NCBI RefSeq assembly: GCF_018449525.1
Contig: NZ_JAAVUS010000004.1
Coordinates: 124,001-188,000 of the forward strand
Origin: Bradyrhizobium sp. dw_78
Lineage (GTDB): Bacteria; Pseudomonadota; Alphaproteobacteria; Rhizobiales; Xanthobacteraceae
Reading direction: 5' to 3'
DNA: 64,000 bases
Of the stretch, positions 29,211-37,689 are shown in pieces (the first letter of the stretch is position 1; each line of letters begins with the position of its first letter). Both the position numbers and the translations under genes were made by a program. The notes below the pieces were generated by a model that worked only from the letters and a program-made list of their open reading frames with translations, was not told the origin of the DNA and searched no databases.

Positions 29211-29675
29211 TTATGCGGCCCTCATGTTCTTGCGGTTCATCGCGGCTATGTCGATCTTTTCAGGTTGCTGGGCTTCGTGCGGATGCTCGGCCCCGGGGTA
29301 AACCCGCAGATTTCCAAGCTGCACCCGGCCCAGCGGCCCGCGCGGGATCATCCGCTCAATCGCCTTTTCGACGACGCGCTCGGGGAAGCGGCCTTCGAGG
29401 ATCGACTTGGCGGTGCGTTCCTTGATACCGCCGATAAAGCCGGTGTGGTTGTAATAGACTTTCTGGTCGCGCTTGCGACCGGTCAGCACCGCATGGGCGG
29501 CGTTGATGATGATGACATGGTCGCCGCAATCCACATGCGGCGTATAGGTCGGGAGGTGTTTGCCGCGAAGGCGCATGGCGACAAGCGAAGCGAGCCGGCC
29601 GACCACCAGACCTTTGGCGTCGATCAGCACCCACTTCTTCGTCACCTCGGCGGGCTTTGCCGAAAAGGTTTTCAT
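29211..29675 (-). CDS. rplM: 50S ribosomal protein L13
   Basis: An early-assembly large-subunit protein. 154 aa from ATG 29675 ([20 protein letters not shown]); a longer frame to 29765 is rejected because it covers the promoter at 29731-29759. Conserved blocks are [39 protein letters not shown] and [16 protein letters not shown]. First gene of the rplM-rpsI operon. Confidence 0.97.
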   Translation of the reverse strand: MKTFSAKPAEVTKKWVLIDAKGLVVGRLASLVAMRLRGKHLPTYTPHVDCGDHVIIINAAHAVLTGRKRDQKVYYNHTGFIGGIKERTAKSILEGRFPERVVEKAIERMIPRGPLGRVQLGNLRVYPGAEHPHEAQQPEKIDIAAMNRKNMRAA

Positions 29676-29730
29676 GTGAGCAATCCGTGAAAGGGGACAT
29701 CGGGCGCGAAGGCGCGCCGAACTGCGCCGC

Positions 29731-29759
29731 TTTCTAGATAGGTCGCGTCTCCGCGTCAA
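29731..29759 (-). promoter_or_regulatory. Sigma-70-type promoter of rplM-rpsI
   Basis: On the minus strand TTGACG (29759-29754), 17 bases, TAGAAA (29736-29731). The start of transcription would be near 29724, leaving a leader of about 50 nt before the rplM ATG. The spacing is ideal and the location fits a highly expressed ribosomal operon. Confidence 0.65.
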
Positions 29760-29831
29760 TGCCAAACAGAGATAATTAAACCTGTAAAAACAAAGGCTTA
29801 TAAATATGGTTCTATAATACCTTAGAAAACA

Positions 29832-30260
29832 CTAAGTATTTGGAATGGAATAGGTCGCGGTCACGTGCGCGATCGGGTCGGGCGACGATCCCGACAGCAG
29901 GTTCACCTCGCCGACAGCCAGCCGCTTACCCAGCTTCAAAAGCTTCGCGGCCGCCAGCACGTCCTGTTCCGGCTGGCCCTTGCGCAGGAAATTGATGTTG
30001 AGGCTGGTCGTTACCGCAAGGCCCACAGGACCGATCGCCGACAGCAGCACCACATACATGGCGAAATCCGCCAACGCCATCAGCGTCGGCCCCGAGATGG
30101 TCCCGCCGGGCCGCAGCATCCGCTCATGGTAGCGCTGGCGAAGCAGGCACGACCCGCCATCGGCGCTTTCGATCGCGATATCGCCGCCGCTGAATGCCTG
30201 GGGAAATTCGTGGCGCAGAAACGCCTCCAGTTCCGCCACGCTCATTTTCGCCGTTGCCAT
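29832..30260 (-). CDS. Hotdog-fold thioesterase (PaaI/4HBT family)
   Basis: A 142-aa acyl-CoA thioesterase-like protein. The hotdog core shows RPGGTISGPTLMALADFAMY (about 51-70), where the Asp of ALAD fits the catalytic position of PaaI-type enzymes, then TTSLNINFLRKGQPEQDVLA and GEVNLL. GGGACAG precedes the ATG. It is divergent from an enoyl-CoA-hydratase-like gene 69 bp away, suggesting a shared acyl-CoA context. The substrate is unknown. Confidence 0.85.
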   Translation of the reverse strand: MATAKMSVAELEAFLRHEFPQAFSGGDIAIESADGGSCLLRQRYHERMLRPGGTISGPTLMALADFAMYVVLLSAIGPVGLAVTTSLNINFLRKGQPEQDVLAAAKLLKLGKRLAVGEVNLLSGSSPDPIAHVTATYSIPNT

Positions 30261-30329
30261 GCTGTCCCTGCCCTCGATTCAAACCGTCCGTTACACTAAC
30301 CTGCCATCAAAGCCTTATTGGAAATTCCG

Positions 30330-31151
30330 ATGCCCGCCCAGACCGCACGCACTGCCGCGCCATCCCCTATCCTGCTCCGCGAAACGGTTGGCAGCGTCGC
30401 CATATTGACACTCAACCGGCCGGCCGCGCGCAACAGCCTGTCGGAAGGCATGATCGCGGAGTTGCACGCAGCCCTCAAGCAGATCGAAGCCGATGCCAGC
30501 GTGCGCGCCCTTGTGATCGCGGGCAATGGCCCCGCTTTCTCGGCCGGCCATGACGTAAAGGAACTTACCGCGCGCCGCACCGACTCCGATCGCGGGCGCG
30601 CCTATTTCGCGCAAATCATGAATGCATGCAGCGCCATGATGCGGGCGGTCGTGCATCTGCCAAAGCCGGTGATTGCCGCGGTGCAAGGCATCGCCACCGC
30701 CGCCGGCTGCCAGTTGGTCGCAAGCTGCGATCTCGCGATCGCCTCGGAGGCCGCGACCTTCGCGACGCCCGGCGTCGATATCGGCCTGTTCTGTTCGACG
30801 CCGATGGTGGCGCTGTCGCGCAACGTTCCGCGCAAGCAGGCGATGGAGATGCTGCTGACCGGCGAGCCCATTCCGGCCATCCGGGCGCGCGAGATCGGCC
30901 TGGTCAACCGTGTCGTGACCGCCGGCACCGAGCGCGACCAAGCCATCGCGCTCGCACAAAAGGTCGCGTTGAAATCCGCCTACACCGTCAAGCTCGGCAA
31001 GGCCGCCTTCTATCGCCAGGCCGAAATGAACCTCGCGGACGCCTATCGCTACGCGGCGGAGGTCATGACTGAGAACATGATGGCCCGCGATGCCGAGGAA
31101 GGCATCGGCGCCTTCATCGAAAAACGCGAACCGAAATGGCAGGATAGGTAA
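30330..31151 (+). CDS. Enoyl-CoA hydratase/isomerase family protein (crotonase fold)
   Basis: A 273-aa crotonase. The start is ATG 30330 (MPAQTARTAAPSP); an in-frame TTG four codons earlier exists. Oxyanion-hole segments are GNGPAFSAGHDVKEL (about 71-85) and GIATAAGCQLVASCDLAIAS (about 114-133). The second glutamate of classical hydratases is not evident at the usual place (the sequence reads FATPGVDIGLFCSTPMV), so isomerase or another crotonase reaction is possible, as in ECHDC3-like members. Divergent from a thioesterase; followed by a palindromic repeat. Confidence 0.85.
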   Translation: MPAQTARTAAPSPILLRETVGSVAILTLNRPAARNSLSEGMIAELHAALKQIEADASVRALVIAGNGPAFSAGHDVKELTARRTDSDRGRAYFAQIMNACSAMMRAVVHLPKPVIAAVQGIATAAGCQLVASCDLAIASEAATFATPGVDIGLFCSTPMVALSRNVPRKQAMEMLLTGEPIPAIRAREIGLVNRVVTAGTERDQAIALAQKVALKSAYTVKLGKAAFYRQAEMNLADAYRYAAEVMTENMMARDAEEGIGAFIEKREPKWQDR

Positions 31152-31184
31152 TTCGCGTCACGGCAAAGAGTAATGCAGCATCCG

Positions 31185-31222
31185 TCATTCCGGGCTCGAT
31201 GCGTTGCATCGCCCCGGAATGA
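31185..31222 (+). repeat. Palindromic repeat, family 3 (TCATTCCGGG type)
   Basis: TCATTCCGGG (31185-31194) pairs with CCCGGAATGA (31213-31222), with an inner GATGC/GCATC. It lies 33 bp after the crotonase stop. A similar dispersed hairpin is common in Bradyrhizobium-group genomes, as I recall. Confidence 0.75.
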
Positions 31223-31273
31223 CCGCTCCGAATGATCTCGTTGCATTCGCAATGACGCAATTGGATATCCTCA

Positions 31274-31858
31274 ATGAACCACGACGCCTATCCCGACGAT
31301 TACATCCGGCAAATCCTCAGTGACGTGAAAACCATCGCGATGGTCGGCGCTTCGCCGGTCAATGTGCGGCCGAGCCATTTCGTCTTCAAATATCTGGCGC
31401 AACGCGGTTACGACATGATCCCGGTCAATCCCGGCCAAGTCGGCAAGAACCTGCTCGGCAAGCCCTTCGTCGCGTCGCTCGCCGATATCGGGCGTCCCGT
31501 CGACATGATCGACATCTTCCGGAATTCGGATCACATCATGCCGGTGGTCGATGAAGCCCTGAAGCTTGTACCTCTGCCGAAAGTGATCTGGATGCAGCTT
31601 GGCGGACGCGACGATGCTGCCGCGGCGAAGGCGGAAGCCGCGGGCCTCAAGGTCGTGATGAACCGCTGCCCCAAGATCGAATACGGACGGTTGTCGTCGG
31701 AGATTTCGTGGATGGGCGTCAATTCGCGAACGCTCAGTTCAAAGCGCGCACCGGTGCCGACCCAGGGTATGCGGCTTTCGCTGAACCGGATGAGCGTTGG
31801 CGGCGGCGAGACAGCCGCATCGGACCGCGCCGCAAAAAACAAGAATGAACCTTCGTGA
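31274..31858 (+). CDS. CoA-binding domain protein (YccU-like)
   Basis: A 194-aa soluble protein with the CoA_binding_2 Rossmann-like domain. Landmarks are TIAMVGASPVNVRPSHFVFK (about 20-39), GYDMIPVNPG and VIWMQLGGRDDAAA, and the motif VMNRCPKIEYGRL near 135-147, where C and K are conserved in the family. The C-terminal ~45 residues are a Ser/Arg/Asn-rich tail without a domain. The family has no firmly established function. The next gene, metY, starts after a 249-bp gap, so they may be separate units. Confidence 0.88.
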   Translation: MNHDAYPDDYIRQILSDVKTIAMVGASPVNVRPSHFVFKYLAQRGYDMIPVNPGQVGKNLLGKPFVASLADIGRPVDMIDIFRNSDHIMPVVDEALKLVPLPKVIWMQLGGRDDAAAAKAEAAGLKVVMNRCPKIEYGRLSSEISWMGVNSRTLSSKRAPVPTQGMRLSLNRMSVGGGETAASDRAAKNKNEPS

Positions 31859-31993
31859 CGCAATTGCGAAACGATTATTCCGAAAACGTGGCAAAGCGAG
31901 GCACGATCGTTTTCAAACATTAAGCACACGTCAAGCCGCCTTGACGGCGGCGGCCTCTGCCGCGATTGTCGCGTCGCTTTGAGGGGGTGCCTG

Positions 31994-32028
31994 GGCGCGT
32001 TCAAGTCATTTGGCGCGCTCAAGTCATA
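31994..32028 (+). repeat. 17-bp direct repeat upstream of metY
   Basis: GGCGCGTTCAAGTCATT (31994-32010) and GGCGCGCTCAAGTCATA (32012-32028) match at 15 of 17 positions with an 18-bp period. They lie 80-115 bp before the metY start, a suitable place for tandem operator sites. No regulator could be assigned. Confidence 0.55.
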
Positions 32029-32107
32029 CTGTCACGCCGTGTCGCTTGTTATTCGGAACGCAGCCGAACCACCGCTCTGAAAGCAAGATTGTCGGAAAGG
32101 AAAAACA

Positions 32108-33391
32108 ATGACCGATCGTCTTCCCGGATTTGCAACCCTTGCCGTACATGCGGGTGCGCAGCCTGATCCGACCACGGGCGCGCGGGCGACGCCGATCTAC
32201 CAGACCACATCGTTCGTGTTCAACGACGCCGACCACGCCGCATCGCTGTTCGGGCTGCAGGCATTCGGCAACATCTATACCCGCATCGGCAATCCGACCA
32301 ACGCGGTGCTGGAAGAACGCGTCGCCGCGCTCGAGGGCGGCACTGCGGCGCTCGCGGTCGCGTCCGGACATGCCGCGCAACTCGTCGTGCTGCAACAGCT
32401 TTTGACACCCGGCGACGAGATCGTAGCGGCGCGCAAGCTCTATGGCGGTTCGATGAACCAGTTTACCCATGCGTTCAAGAGTTTCGGCTGGAACGTGGCG
32501 TGGGCCGACCCTGACGATATCGGCAGCTTCGAGCGCGCGGTCACACCGCGCACCAGGGCGATCTTCATCGAGTCGATCGCCAATCCCGCCGGCAGCATCA
32601 CCGACATCGAGGCGATCTCGGCGGTCGCCCGCAAGGCGGGCGTGCCGCTGATCGTCGACAATACGCTGGCCACGCCCTATCTGATCCGGCCGATCGACCA
32701 CGGTGCCGATATCGTCGTGCATTCGCTGACGAAATTCCTCGGCGGTCATGGCAATTCGCTCGGCGGCATCATCGTCGACGCCGGTACCTTCGACTGGTCG
32801 AAAGACAATAAATATCCGATGCTGAGCGAGCCACGGCCGGAATATCACGGCATCAAGATCCAGGAGACCTTTGGCAATTTCGCCTTCGCTATCGCCTGCC
32901 GCGTGCTGGGCTTACGCGATCTCGGTCCGGCGCTGTCACCGTTCAACGCGTTCCTGATCCTGACCGGCATCGAGACGCTGCCGCTGCGCATGCAAAAACA
33001 TTGCGAAAACGCCAGGGCGGTCGCTGAATTTCTCTCCGGACATTCCGCGGTGGCCTCGGTCAGTTACGCCGGCCTCGCCGGCGACAAATACAACAACCTC
33101 GCGCGCAAATATGCGCCCAAGGGGGCGGGCGCCGTGTTCACCTTCAGCCTCAAGGGCGGCTATGACGCCGGCGTCAATTTGGTGTCGAACCTGAAGCTGT
33201 TCTCGCACCTGGCCAATGTCGGCGACACCCGCTCGCTGGTGATTCATCCGGCGTCGACGACGCATAGCCAGCTCGACGATGCCGCAAAGATCCAGTCGGG
33301 CGCCGGTCCCGATGTGGTGCGGCTCTCGGTCGGGATCGAAGACAAGGAAGACCTGATCGCGGATCTCCAGCAAGCGCTGAGCACGAGCTGA
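32108..33391 (+). CDS. metY: O-acetylhomoserine sulfhydrylase (aminocarboxypropyltransferase)
   Basis: A PLP enzyme that makes homocysteine from O-acetylhomoserine and sulfide in methionine synthesis. 427 aa, the length of MetY (longer than MetB/MetC). Landmarks are AVHAGAQPDPTTGARATPIY, QTTSFVF and NIYTRIGNPTNAVLEERVA; the PLP lysine lies in VHSLTKFLGGHGN (about 206-218), and the C-terminal phosphate/carboxylate arginine in NVGDTRSLVIHPASTTH. GGAAAGGA precedes the ATG. Two tandem direct repeats upstream may bind a regulator. Confidence 0.95.
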   Translation: MTDRLPGFATLAVHAGAQPDPTTGARATPIYQTTSFVFNDADHAASLFGLQAFGNIYTRIGNPTNAVLEERVAALEGGTAALAVASGHAAQLVVLQQLLTPGDEIVAARKLYGGSMNQFTHAFKSFGWNVAWADPDDIGSFERAVTPRTRAIFIESIANPAGSITDIEAISAVARKAGVPLIVDNTLATPYLIRPIDHGADIVVHSLTKFLGGHGNSLGGIIVDAGTFDWSKDNKYPMLSEPRPEYHGIKIQETFGNFAFAIACRVLGLRDLGPALSPFNAFLILTGIETLPLRMQKHCENARAVAEFLSGHSAVASVSYAGLAGDKYNNLARKYAPKGAGAVFTFSLKGGYDAGVNLVSNLKLFSHLANVGDTRSLVIHPASTTHSQLDDAAKIQSGAGPDVVRLSVGIEDKEDLIADLQQALSTS

Positions 33392-33570
33392 CGCCTCACC
33401 TGCGCCACCGATGCCATCGGGCGTCTCTGCCCGCTTGCTATCGGGAATTCGGGCAGCGCGGCAAAATAGCATTTCAAGACCGCCTCATCGGGGCCGGTTG
33501 CAAGCCTGCCGTTAACGGTCTTCCGGCACAATGCCGTCTTGAATCGCCTCAGACGATTCGGAGCAAAATC

Positions 33571-33924
33571 ATGTTGCGCTGGACGACGCCTTTTCTCATT
33601 TCGACTTTCGCCGCAGGGTCTGTGTTTGCCGCAGACTTGTCCGACGCGCATTACAGATCGGGCGCGGCCGTTTATCGCAAAGCGCCGCCGCCATACGGCC
33701 GCCGTGTCGGCGAAGAATCCGACGTTCTGTTCACGCCGTCGGACGGAAGCATGCCCTCGGTCCGGCTTCCGCCCGGAACGCCGCTGCTGCCGGGCTCGTC
33801 GACGCTTCCGGGCTATTACGGGTCGAGCCATTCCTACGAATATCAGGGTCCCTATTATGGCGGCCCCTATACCAGCTTCTGGAATCGCCTGCCCTACGCC
33901 TGCGGCGTTTACGGCTATTGCTAG
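33571..33924 (+). CDS. Small secreted Pro/Tyr/Gly-rich protein
   Basis: A 117-aa protein with a Sec signal peptide (MLRWTTPFLISTFAAGSVFA, cleavage before ADLSD) and a mature part rich in Pro, Tyr, Gly and Ser. It ends in YYGGPYTSFWNRLPYACGVY followed by GYC, with two cysteines. GGAG lies 7 bases upstream of the ATG. Probably an envelope protein; no known domain. Confidence 0.7.
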   Translation: MLRWTTPFLISTFAAGSVFAADLSDAHYRSGAAVYRKAPPPYGRRVGEESDVLFTPSDGSMPSVRLPPGTPLLPGSSTLPGYYGSSHSYEYQGPYYGGPYTSFWNRLPYACGVYGYC

Positions 33925-33943
33925 AAACGGGTTGGCGCCGGCT

Positions 33944-34759
33944 TCAAGGCTTCGCCACGCGGATGGCTTCCTTGTCGGCGCGGGTCAGCCGGCTGTTACG
34001 CTGGAACACCGAGTAGGTTGCCAGCGCAAACAGGATCACGAGAAACTGCGCGGACAGCGCCTCCATGGTCGGGTTCAATCCGATCGCGTCGAGCCAGGCC
34101 ATGCTTTTCAGTTCGGTGAACGGCAGGATCGACTGTTCCTGAAATTCCTGCACGGCCTCGCCGATGAATTTGATCGCCATCAAGAACAGGAAGGCCGAGG
34201 TGACGATAAACAACGGGCGCAACGGAATCTTCTGCACGATCAGATTGATGAAATAAAACAGGATGGCCAGGCCGACCGTGGCAATGGCGAGCCCCGCGAA
34301 CAGGCCGCCGCTCCAGCCGCCTTCGGCCGTGGCGAGCGCGTTGATGAACAACACGGTCTCGGCGCCTTCGCGAAAGACCGCAAGGAAGGCGAGTGCGCCG
34401 ACGGCCCAGACGGTGTCCTGCGCCAGCGCATGATTGGCTTTTTCGGCCAGATAATCCTGCCAGCCGCGCGGATCCTGCTTCACCATCAGCCAACCGCTGA
34501 CATAGAGCATCAGACCGGCCGCGATGAGAATGATGATGCCTTCCATGATGTCGCTGTGCTCGCCCGAATTCAGGACGGCAAACAGCCAGGCCGCGACCAG
34601 GCTGGCCGCGATCGCGGCCAACGCGCCGCCGTAGAGCGCCGCGATACGGTGGCTGGCGCCGACCCTGGTCAGATAGCCGGCAAGGGCTGCGATCACCAGC
34701 ATGGCCTCGAGGCCTTCGCGGAGCAGGATGACGGCGGCCTGGATGAACGCGGACGACAT
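33944..34759 (-). CDS. FTR1-family high-affinity iron permease (EfeU-like)
   Basis: A 271-aa inner-membrane protein with seven predicted helices. Both signature motifs of the iron permease family are present: REGLE (14-18) in helix 1 and REGAE (130-134) in helix 4, the glutamates that coordinate iron. The start at 34759 (MSSAFIQAA) is preferred over a frame reaching 34957 because the extra 66 residues are polar and unlike the family. No EfeO or EfeB partner is adjacent. The heme A synthase gene upstream is on the same strand, so both could share a transcript, but the 151-bp gap leaves this open. Confidence 0.9.
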   Translation of the reverse strand: MSSAFIQAAVILLREGLEAMLVIAALAGYLTRVGASHRIAALYGGALAAIAASLVAAWLFAVLNSGEHSDIMEGIIILIAAGLMLYVSGWLMVKQDPRGWQDYLAEKANHALAQDTVWAVGALAFLAVFREGAETVLFINALATAEGGWSGGLFAGLAIATVGLAILFYFINLIVQKIPLRPLFIVTSAFLFLMAIKFIGEAVQEFQEQSILPFTELKSMAWLDAIGLNPTMEALSAQFLVILFALATYSVFQRNSRLTRADKEAIRVAKP

Positions 34760-34910
34760 GAACGACCCCTGTGTTTGGGTGGTTTTATCGTTCAAATGTT
34801 GCAAGTAAAGCCGGAAGCCTCCACACAACTCCGTCAACGAAGGCAAGCGCAATGAAAAGCCCTGCAAACAGCGTTCCCAGAGCCTTTCTGCCGAATTGGA
34901 ATTGCTCAAT

Positions 34911-36002
34911 TCATCCGGGCTGGCCGACCGGCAGAACCGATCCCCTGAACGTCGCATTCGGCTGTCGCGCGGCCAGACGTTCGGCTTGAAGCGTCGCGAA
35001 GGTCAGGACCGCAATGGCAACCGCCTGATGCGTCAAGGCGATATCGAGCGGCACCTGGTTGAGCAGCGTGAGAATGCCCAGCGACGCCTGCAAGGCGATG
35101 ACAGCCGCGAGCCACAGGGCGCCGCGGATCACACTGCCGTCGGCCCGCGAGCGGATGGCATCGGCGGCATGCAGGATCGCCAGCGCAAACAGCGCATAGG
35201 CCGTCATGCGGTGCTCGAATTGCACGGTGAGCGTATTGTCGAACAGATTGCGCCACCACGGCTGCTCAAAGAACAGCCGTGCGGATGAGGGAATAAATCC
35301 GCCGTCGATATCGGGCCAGGTATTGTAGACCTTTCCCGCTCGCAATCCGGCGACCAGCGCCCCCAGATAAAGCTGCACGAATGTCAGCGCGAGCAAGACG
35401 AGGCTGGTCATCTTGAGCCGCGGCGCGACTGCGAGCGGCGGCCGCTCCGACAACCGACGCAGGGTCCAGACGATCGCCGTATAGATCAATAGTGCCAACA
35501 CCAGATGGGTGGCGAGACGATAGTGCGAGACTTCCACGCGCTCCGATAGCCCGGAGGCCACCATCCACCAGCCGACCACGCCTTGCAGGGCGCCGAGGGC
35601 GAAAATCCCCCACAGCCGCCGCTTCAATTCGCCACTGATCGCGCCGCGCCACAGGAACCAGAGAAACGGCAGCAGATAAACCACGCCGATCACGCGCCCG
35701 AGCAGCCGGTGACTCCATTCCCACCAGAAGATCGACTTGAATTCGGAAAGGCTCATGCCGGCGTTGAGTTCGCGGTATTGCGGAATGGCCTTGTAGCCCT
35801 CGAACGCCTGCGTCCATTGCTCCTGGGTGAGCGGCGGCAACGCACCGGTAACCGGCTTCCACTCGGTGATCGACAGGCCGGATTCAGTGAGGCGCGTGGC
35901 GCCGCCGACCAGCACCATGATCGCGATCAACGCCGCGACCGCGAACAGCCACCATCTGACAGCGCGATTGTTCTGGGCTTGCTGGGCGGTAATGCCGGTC
36001 AT
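34911..36002 (-). CDS. ctaA: Heme A synthase
   Basis: An inner-membrane enzyme that oxidises the C8 methyl of heme O to a formyl group for cytochrome aa3 oxidases. 363 aa with eight predicted helices, as in alphaproteobacterial type CtaA. The heme-ligand histidines lie in [32 protein letters not shown] and [10 protein letters not shown]. The first loop [20 protein letters not shown] is diagnostic. It is divergent from a DUF2842 gene, its common neighbour. Confidence 0.96.
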   Translation of the reverse strand: MTGITAQQAQNNRAVRWWLFAVAALIAIMVLVGGATRLTESGLSITEWKPVTGALPPLTQEQWTQAFEGYKAIPQYRELNAGMSLSEFKSIFWWEWSHRLLGRVIGVVYLLPFLWFLWRGAISGELKRRLWGIFALGALQGVVGWWMVASGLSERVEVSHYRLATHLVLALLIYTAIVWTLRRLSERPPLAVAPRLKMTSLVLLALTFVQLYLGALVAGLRAGKVYNTWPDIDGGFIPSSARLFFEQPWWRNLFDNTLTVQFEHRMTAYALFALAILHAADAIRSRADGSVIRGALWLAAVIALQASLGILTLLNQVPLDIALTHQAVAIAVLTFATLQAERLAARQPNATFRGSVLPVGQPG

Positions 36003-36099
36003 CGGAAGCTGCGCTTGAATGAATTTGCGCGCCCCTTATAGTCCGCTCCGTTCCCGTGCGCAAAGCGCGCGCTCCAGCCTCAAATTGCACATTTCCGTC

Positions 36100-36306
36100 A
36101 TGTCGATACGCACCCGCAAGTTCTTTGGAACCATCGCCTTATTGATGCTGGTGGTGGTGTGGTCGCTCTTGGGAATGACGGCGGCGCAGATGCCGTGGCT
36201 GGCGAATTCCGGAATGCTGCAGGCCGTTTTCTATGTCGTTGCCGGCATCGGCTGGGTGCTGCCGGCGATGCCGATCGTGAGCTGGATGGCGCGGCCGGAC
36301 GCTTAG
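36100..36306 (+). CDS. DUF2842 small membrane protein
   Basis: A 68-aa protein with two membrane helices (about 12-32 and 42-60). The start ATG 36100 (MSIRTRKFFGTIALL) is preferred over a reading from 36019. FFGT at the beginning and FYVVAGIGWVLPAMPIVSWM near the end fit the DUF2842 family of alphaproteobacteria, which is often beside ctaA. Function unknown. Confidence 0.85.
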   Translation: MSIRTRKFFGTIALLMLVVVWSLLGMTAAQMPWLANSGMLQAVFYVVAGIGWVLPAMPIVSWMARPDA

Positions 36307-36323
36307 CCTTATCATTTCGAGGC

Positions 36324-37427
36324 TTACATCCCGAACCCGACATCCGGCGGCACCTCGCCTGCGAGGCCGTCTTTTCCAATCGGCATGGGCGGGCGCGGAT
36401 GCGCCAGCATGCTGCCCGATAGCACCACCCGCAGCGCGCGCAGCGAACCCAGCCGGCCGTCCCAGGCGATGCGCGGCAGCGCGTGCAGGTCGGTCCGTCC
36501 CGCCGCCCGCACCACGCCTGGTATCGCCGAGACCGCGCTCGCGAAACCCGCTTCCGCGACCATCGCGGCGTGTTTCGGCCGCCACGACGCCTCGTCGCCG
36601 AACGGATAGGAAAAATGCCGGAGCTCGCGCCGGATTGCGATTTGCGCCACCGCCGCGCCCATCGTCATCTCACGCGAGGCCGCCGCATCTTTCAGATTCG
36701 CCAGGATCGGATAGTTCACGGTCGCGCTGCCGATCGTCACCTGTGGATCGGCGGCGAGCCTGGCCAGGTCGCTCCAATCCATCGAGACTTCGCGCGAGAG
36801 CGCAACGAGGTCGACGGAATATCGCTTGCAGAGATCGTTGACCACCAGCGACAGATCGGATGGCGAAAGCGAGCGCATCCAGCGATCGAGAAAATCATGG
36901 ACCTGATACTTTTCGGCCGTGCCGGCGATGTTGAAATGCCGTTCTTCCCGGTCGATCACGAGGCTGAGGCGGCTTTCACGCGCGATGACGACTTCAAGCG
37001 CAAGCCACCACGCCTCTCCGACGCCGTCCGGAAACGCCGTCGGGACATAGACGGTGAAGGGTACATCGTGCCGCGACAACACCGGATAGGCCGAAGTGAC
37101 CATATCCTTGTAGCCGCCGTCGAATGTCAGGCAGACAAATCGCCGCGGCGAGGCCAGCGTCACCGCCCGCCTGCAAACCTCGTCGATCGAGACGATATCG
37201 AGCTTCCAGCGCTTCAGCGCGCGGATCGTCCGATCGAGAAATTCGGGGGTGATTTCCTGGGATTTGAGCGGCTGAAAGCGTACCTTGCGGCGCGGACGCA
37301 CCCGCATAAAACGCAAGATGACGCCGGCTCCCCCGCTTCGCCATTGCATGGCCGTGGCATAACCGCTGAAATAGGCCAATTCCAGCCTTGCGCGTGTCAC
37401 AAATCCGATCTCAGACGACAAGTTCAC
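36324..37427 (-). CDS. Polysaccharide-deacetylase-like (NodB fold) protein with eroded metal site
   Basis: A 367-aa protein with the carbohydrate esterase 4 / NodB fold: strand RFVCLTFDGGYKD (97-108), then TSAYPVLSRHDVPFTVYVPT, and FSYPFGDEASW later. In active enzymes motif 1 is TFDDG and motif 2 H-S/T-x-x-H. Here motif 1 is TFDGG (the metal-binding second Asp is Gly) and motif 2 reads IGSATVNYP (232-240), so both metal histidines are Ala and Tyr. It should not bind the catalytic metal in the usual way. GTG start at 37427 with GGGGAAGG upstream. It borders the polysaccharide locus and is divergent from the FemAB/GNAT-like gene. Confidence 0.82.
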   Translation of the reverse strand: MNLSSEIGFVTRARLELAYFSGYATAMQWRSGGAGVILRFMRVRPRRKVRFQPLKSQEITPEFLDRTIRALKRWKLDIVSIDEVCRRAVTLASPRRFVCLTFDGGYKDMVTSAYPVLSRHDVPFTVYVPTAFPDGVGEAWWLALEVVIARESRLSLVIDREERHFNIAGTAEKYQVHDFLDRWMRSLSPSDLSLVVNDLCKRYSVDLVALSREVSMDWSDLARLAADPQVTIGSATVNYPILANLKDAAASREMTMGAAVAQIAIRRELRHFSYPFGDEASWRPKHAAMVAEAGFASAVSAIPGVVRAAGRTDLHALPRIAWDGRLGSLRALRVVLSGSMLAHPRPPMPIGKDGLAGEVPPDVGFGM

Positions 37428-37535
37428 GCCTTCCCCTGCGTCGAATTCGCTTATGCCAGTGCAGCATTGTCATTACTTTTTGTTGACATTTCTTTGCAAA
37501 GGTCGGCCCAGGCTGAAAATGTGAATATTTCCCAC

Positions 37536-37609
37536 AGCATGATCCGGAAAAATGGAAACCGGTTTTCCCTCGCGACAAACGCGGAACGCATTTGCGCGGA
37601 GATCATGCT
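37536..37609 (+). repeat. AGCATGATC-type palindromic repeat, family 2, copy F
   Basis: AGCATGATC (37536-37544) pairs with GATCATGCT (37601-37609), enclosing CCGGAAAAATGGAAACCGGT and further inner complementarity. The trailing CAAACAAAAAGATAGAG is also typical of this dispersed element, as I recall. It lies in the intergenic region before the FemAB/GNAT-like gene and would be translated if that gene began at an upstream ATG. Confidence 0.75.
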
Positions 37610-37689
37610 CAAACAAAAAGATAGAGATGGATGACGATTCCAAGAAAAGTCATCCCACTAACGTCATCCCGCTCCAGACAGGTTTTTCG

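Noticed and set aside
31859..32107. SAM-II type riboswitch before metY
   Set aside because: The expected GCUAAA-AAGG core and the UGAUUUA-like loop could not be found; only direct repeats and a short GC hairpin are there.
32024..32848. 274-codon minus-strand frame across metY (and similar long antisense frames at 33539-34855 and 42668-44086)
   Set aside because: All are mirror images of real genes in the opposite strand, with biased composition and no recognisable motifs.
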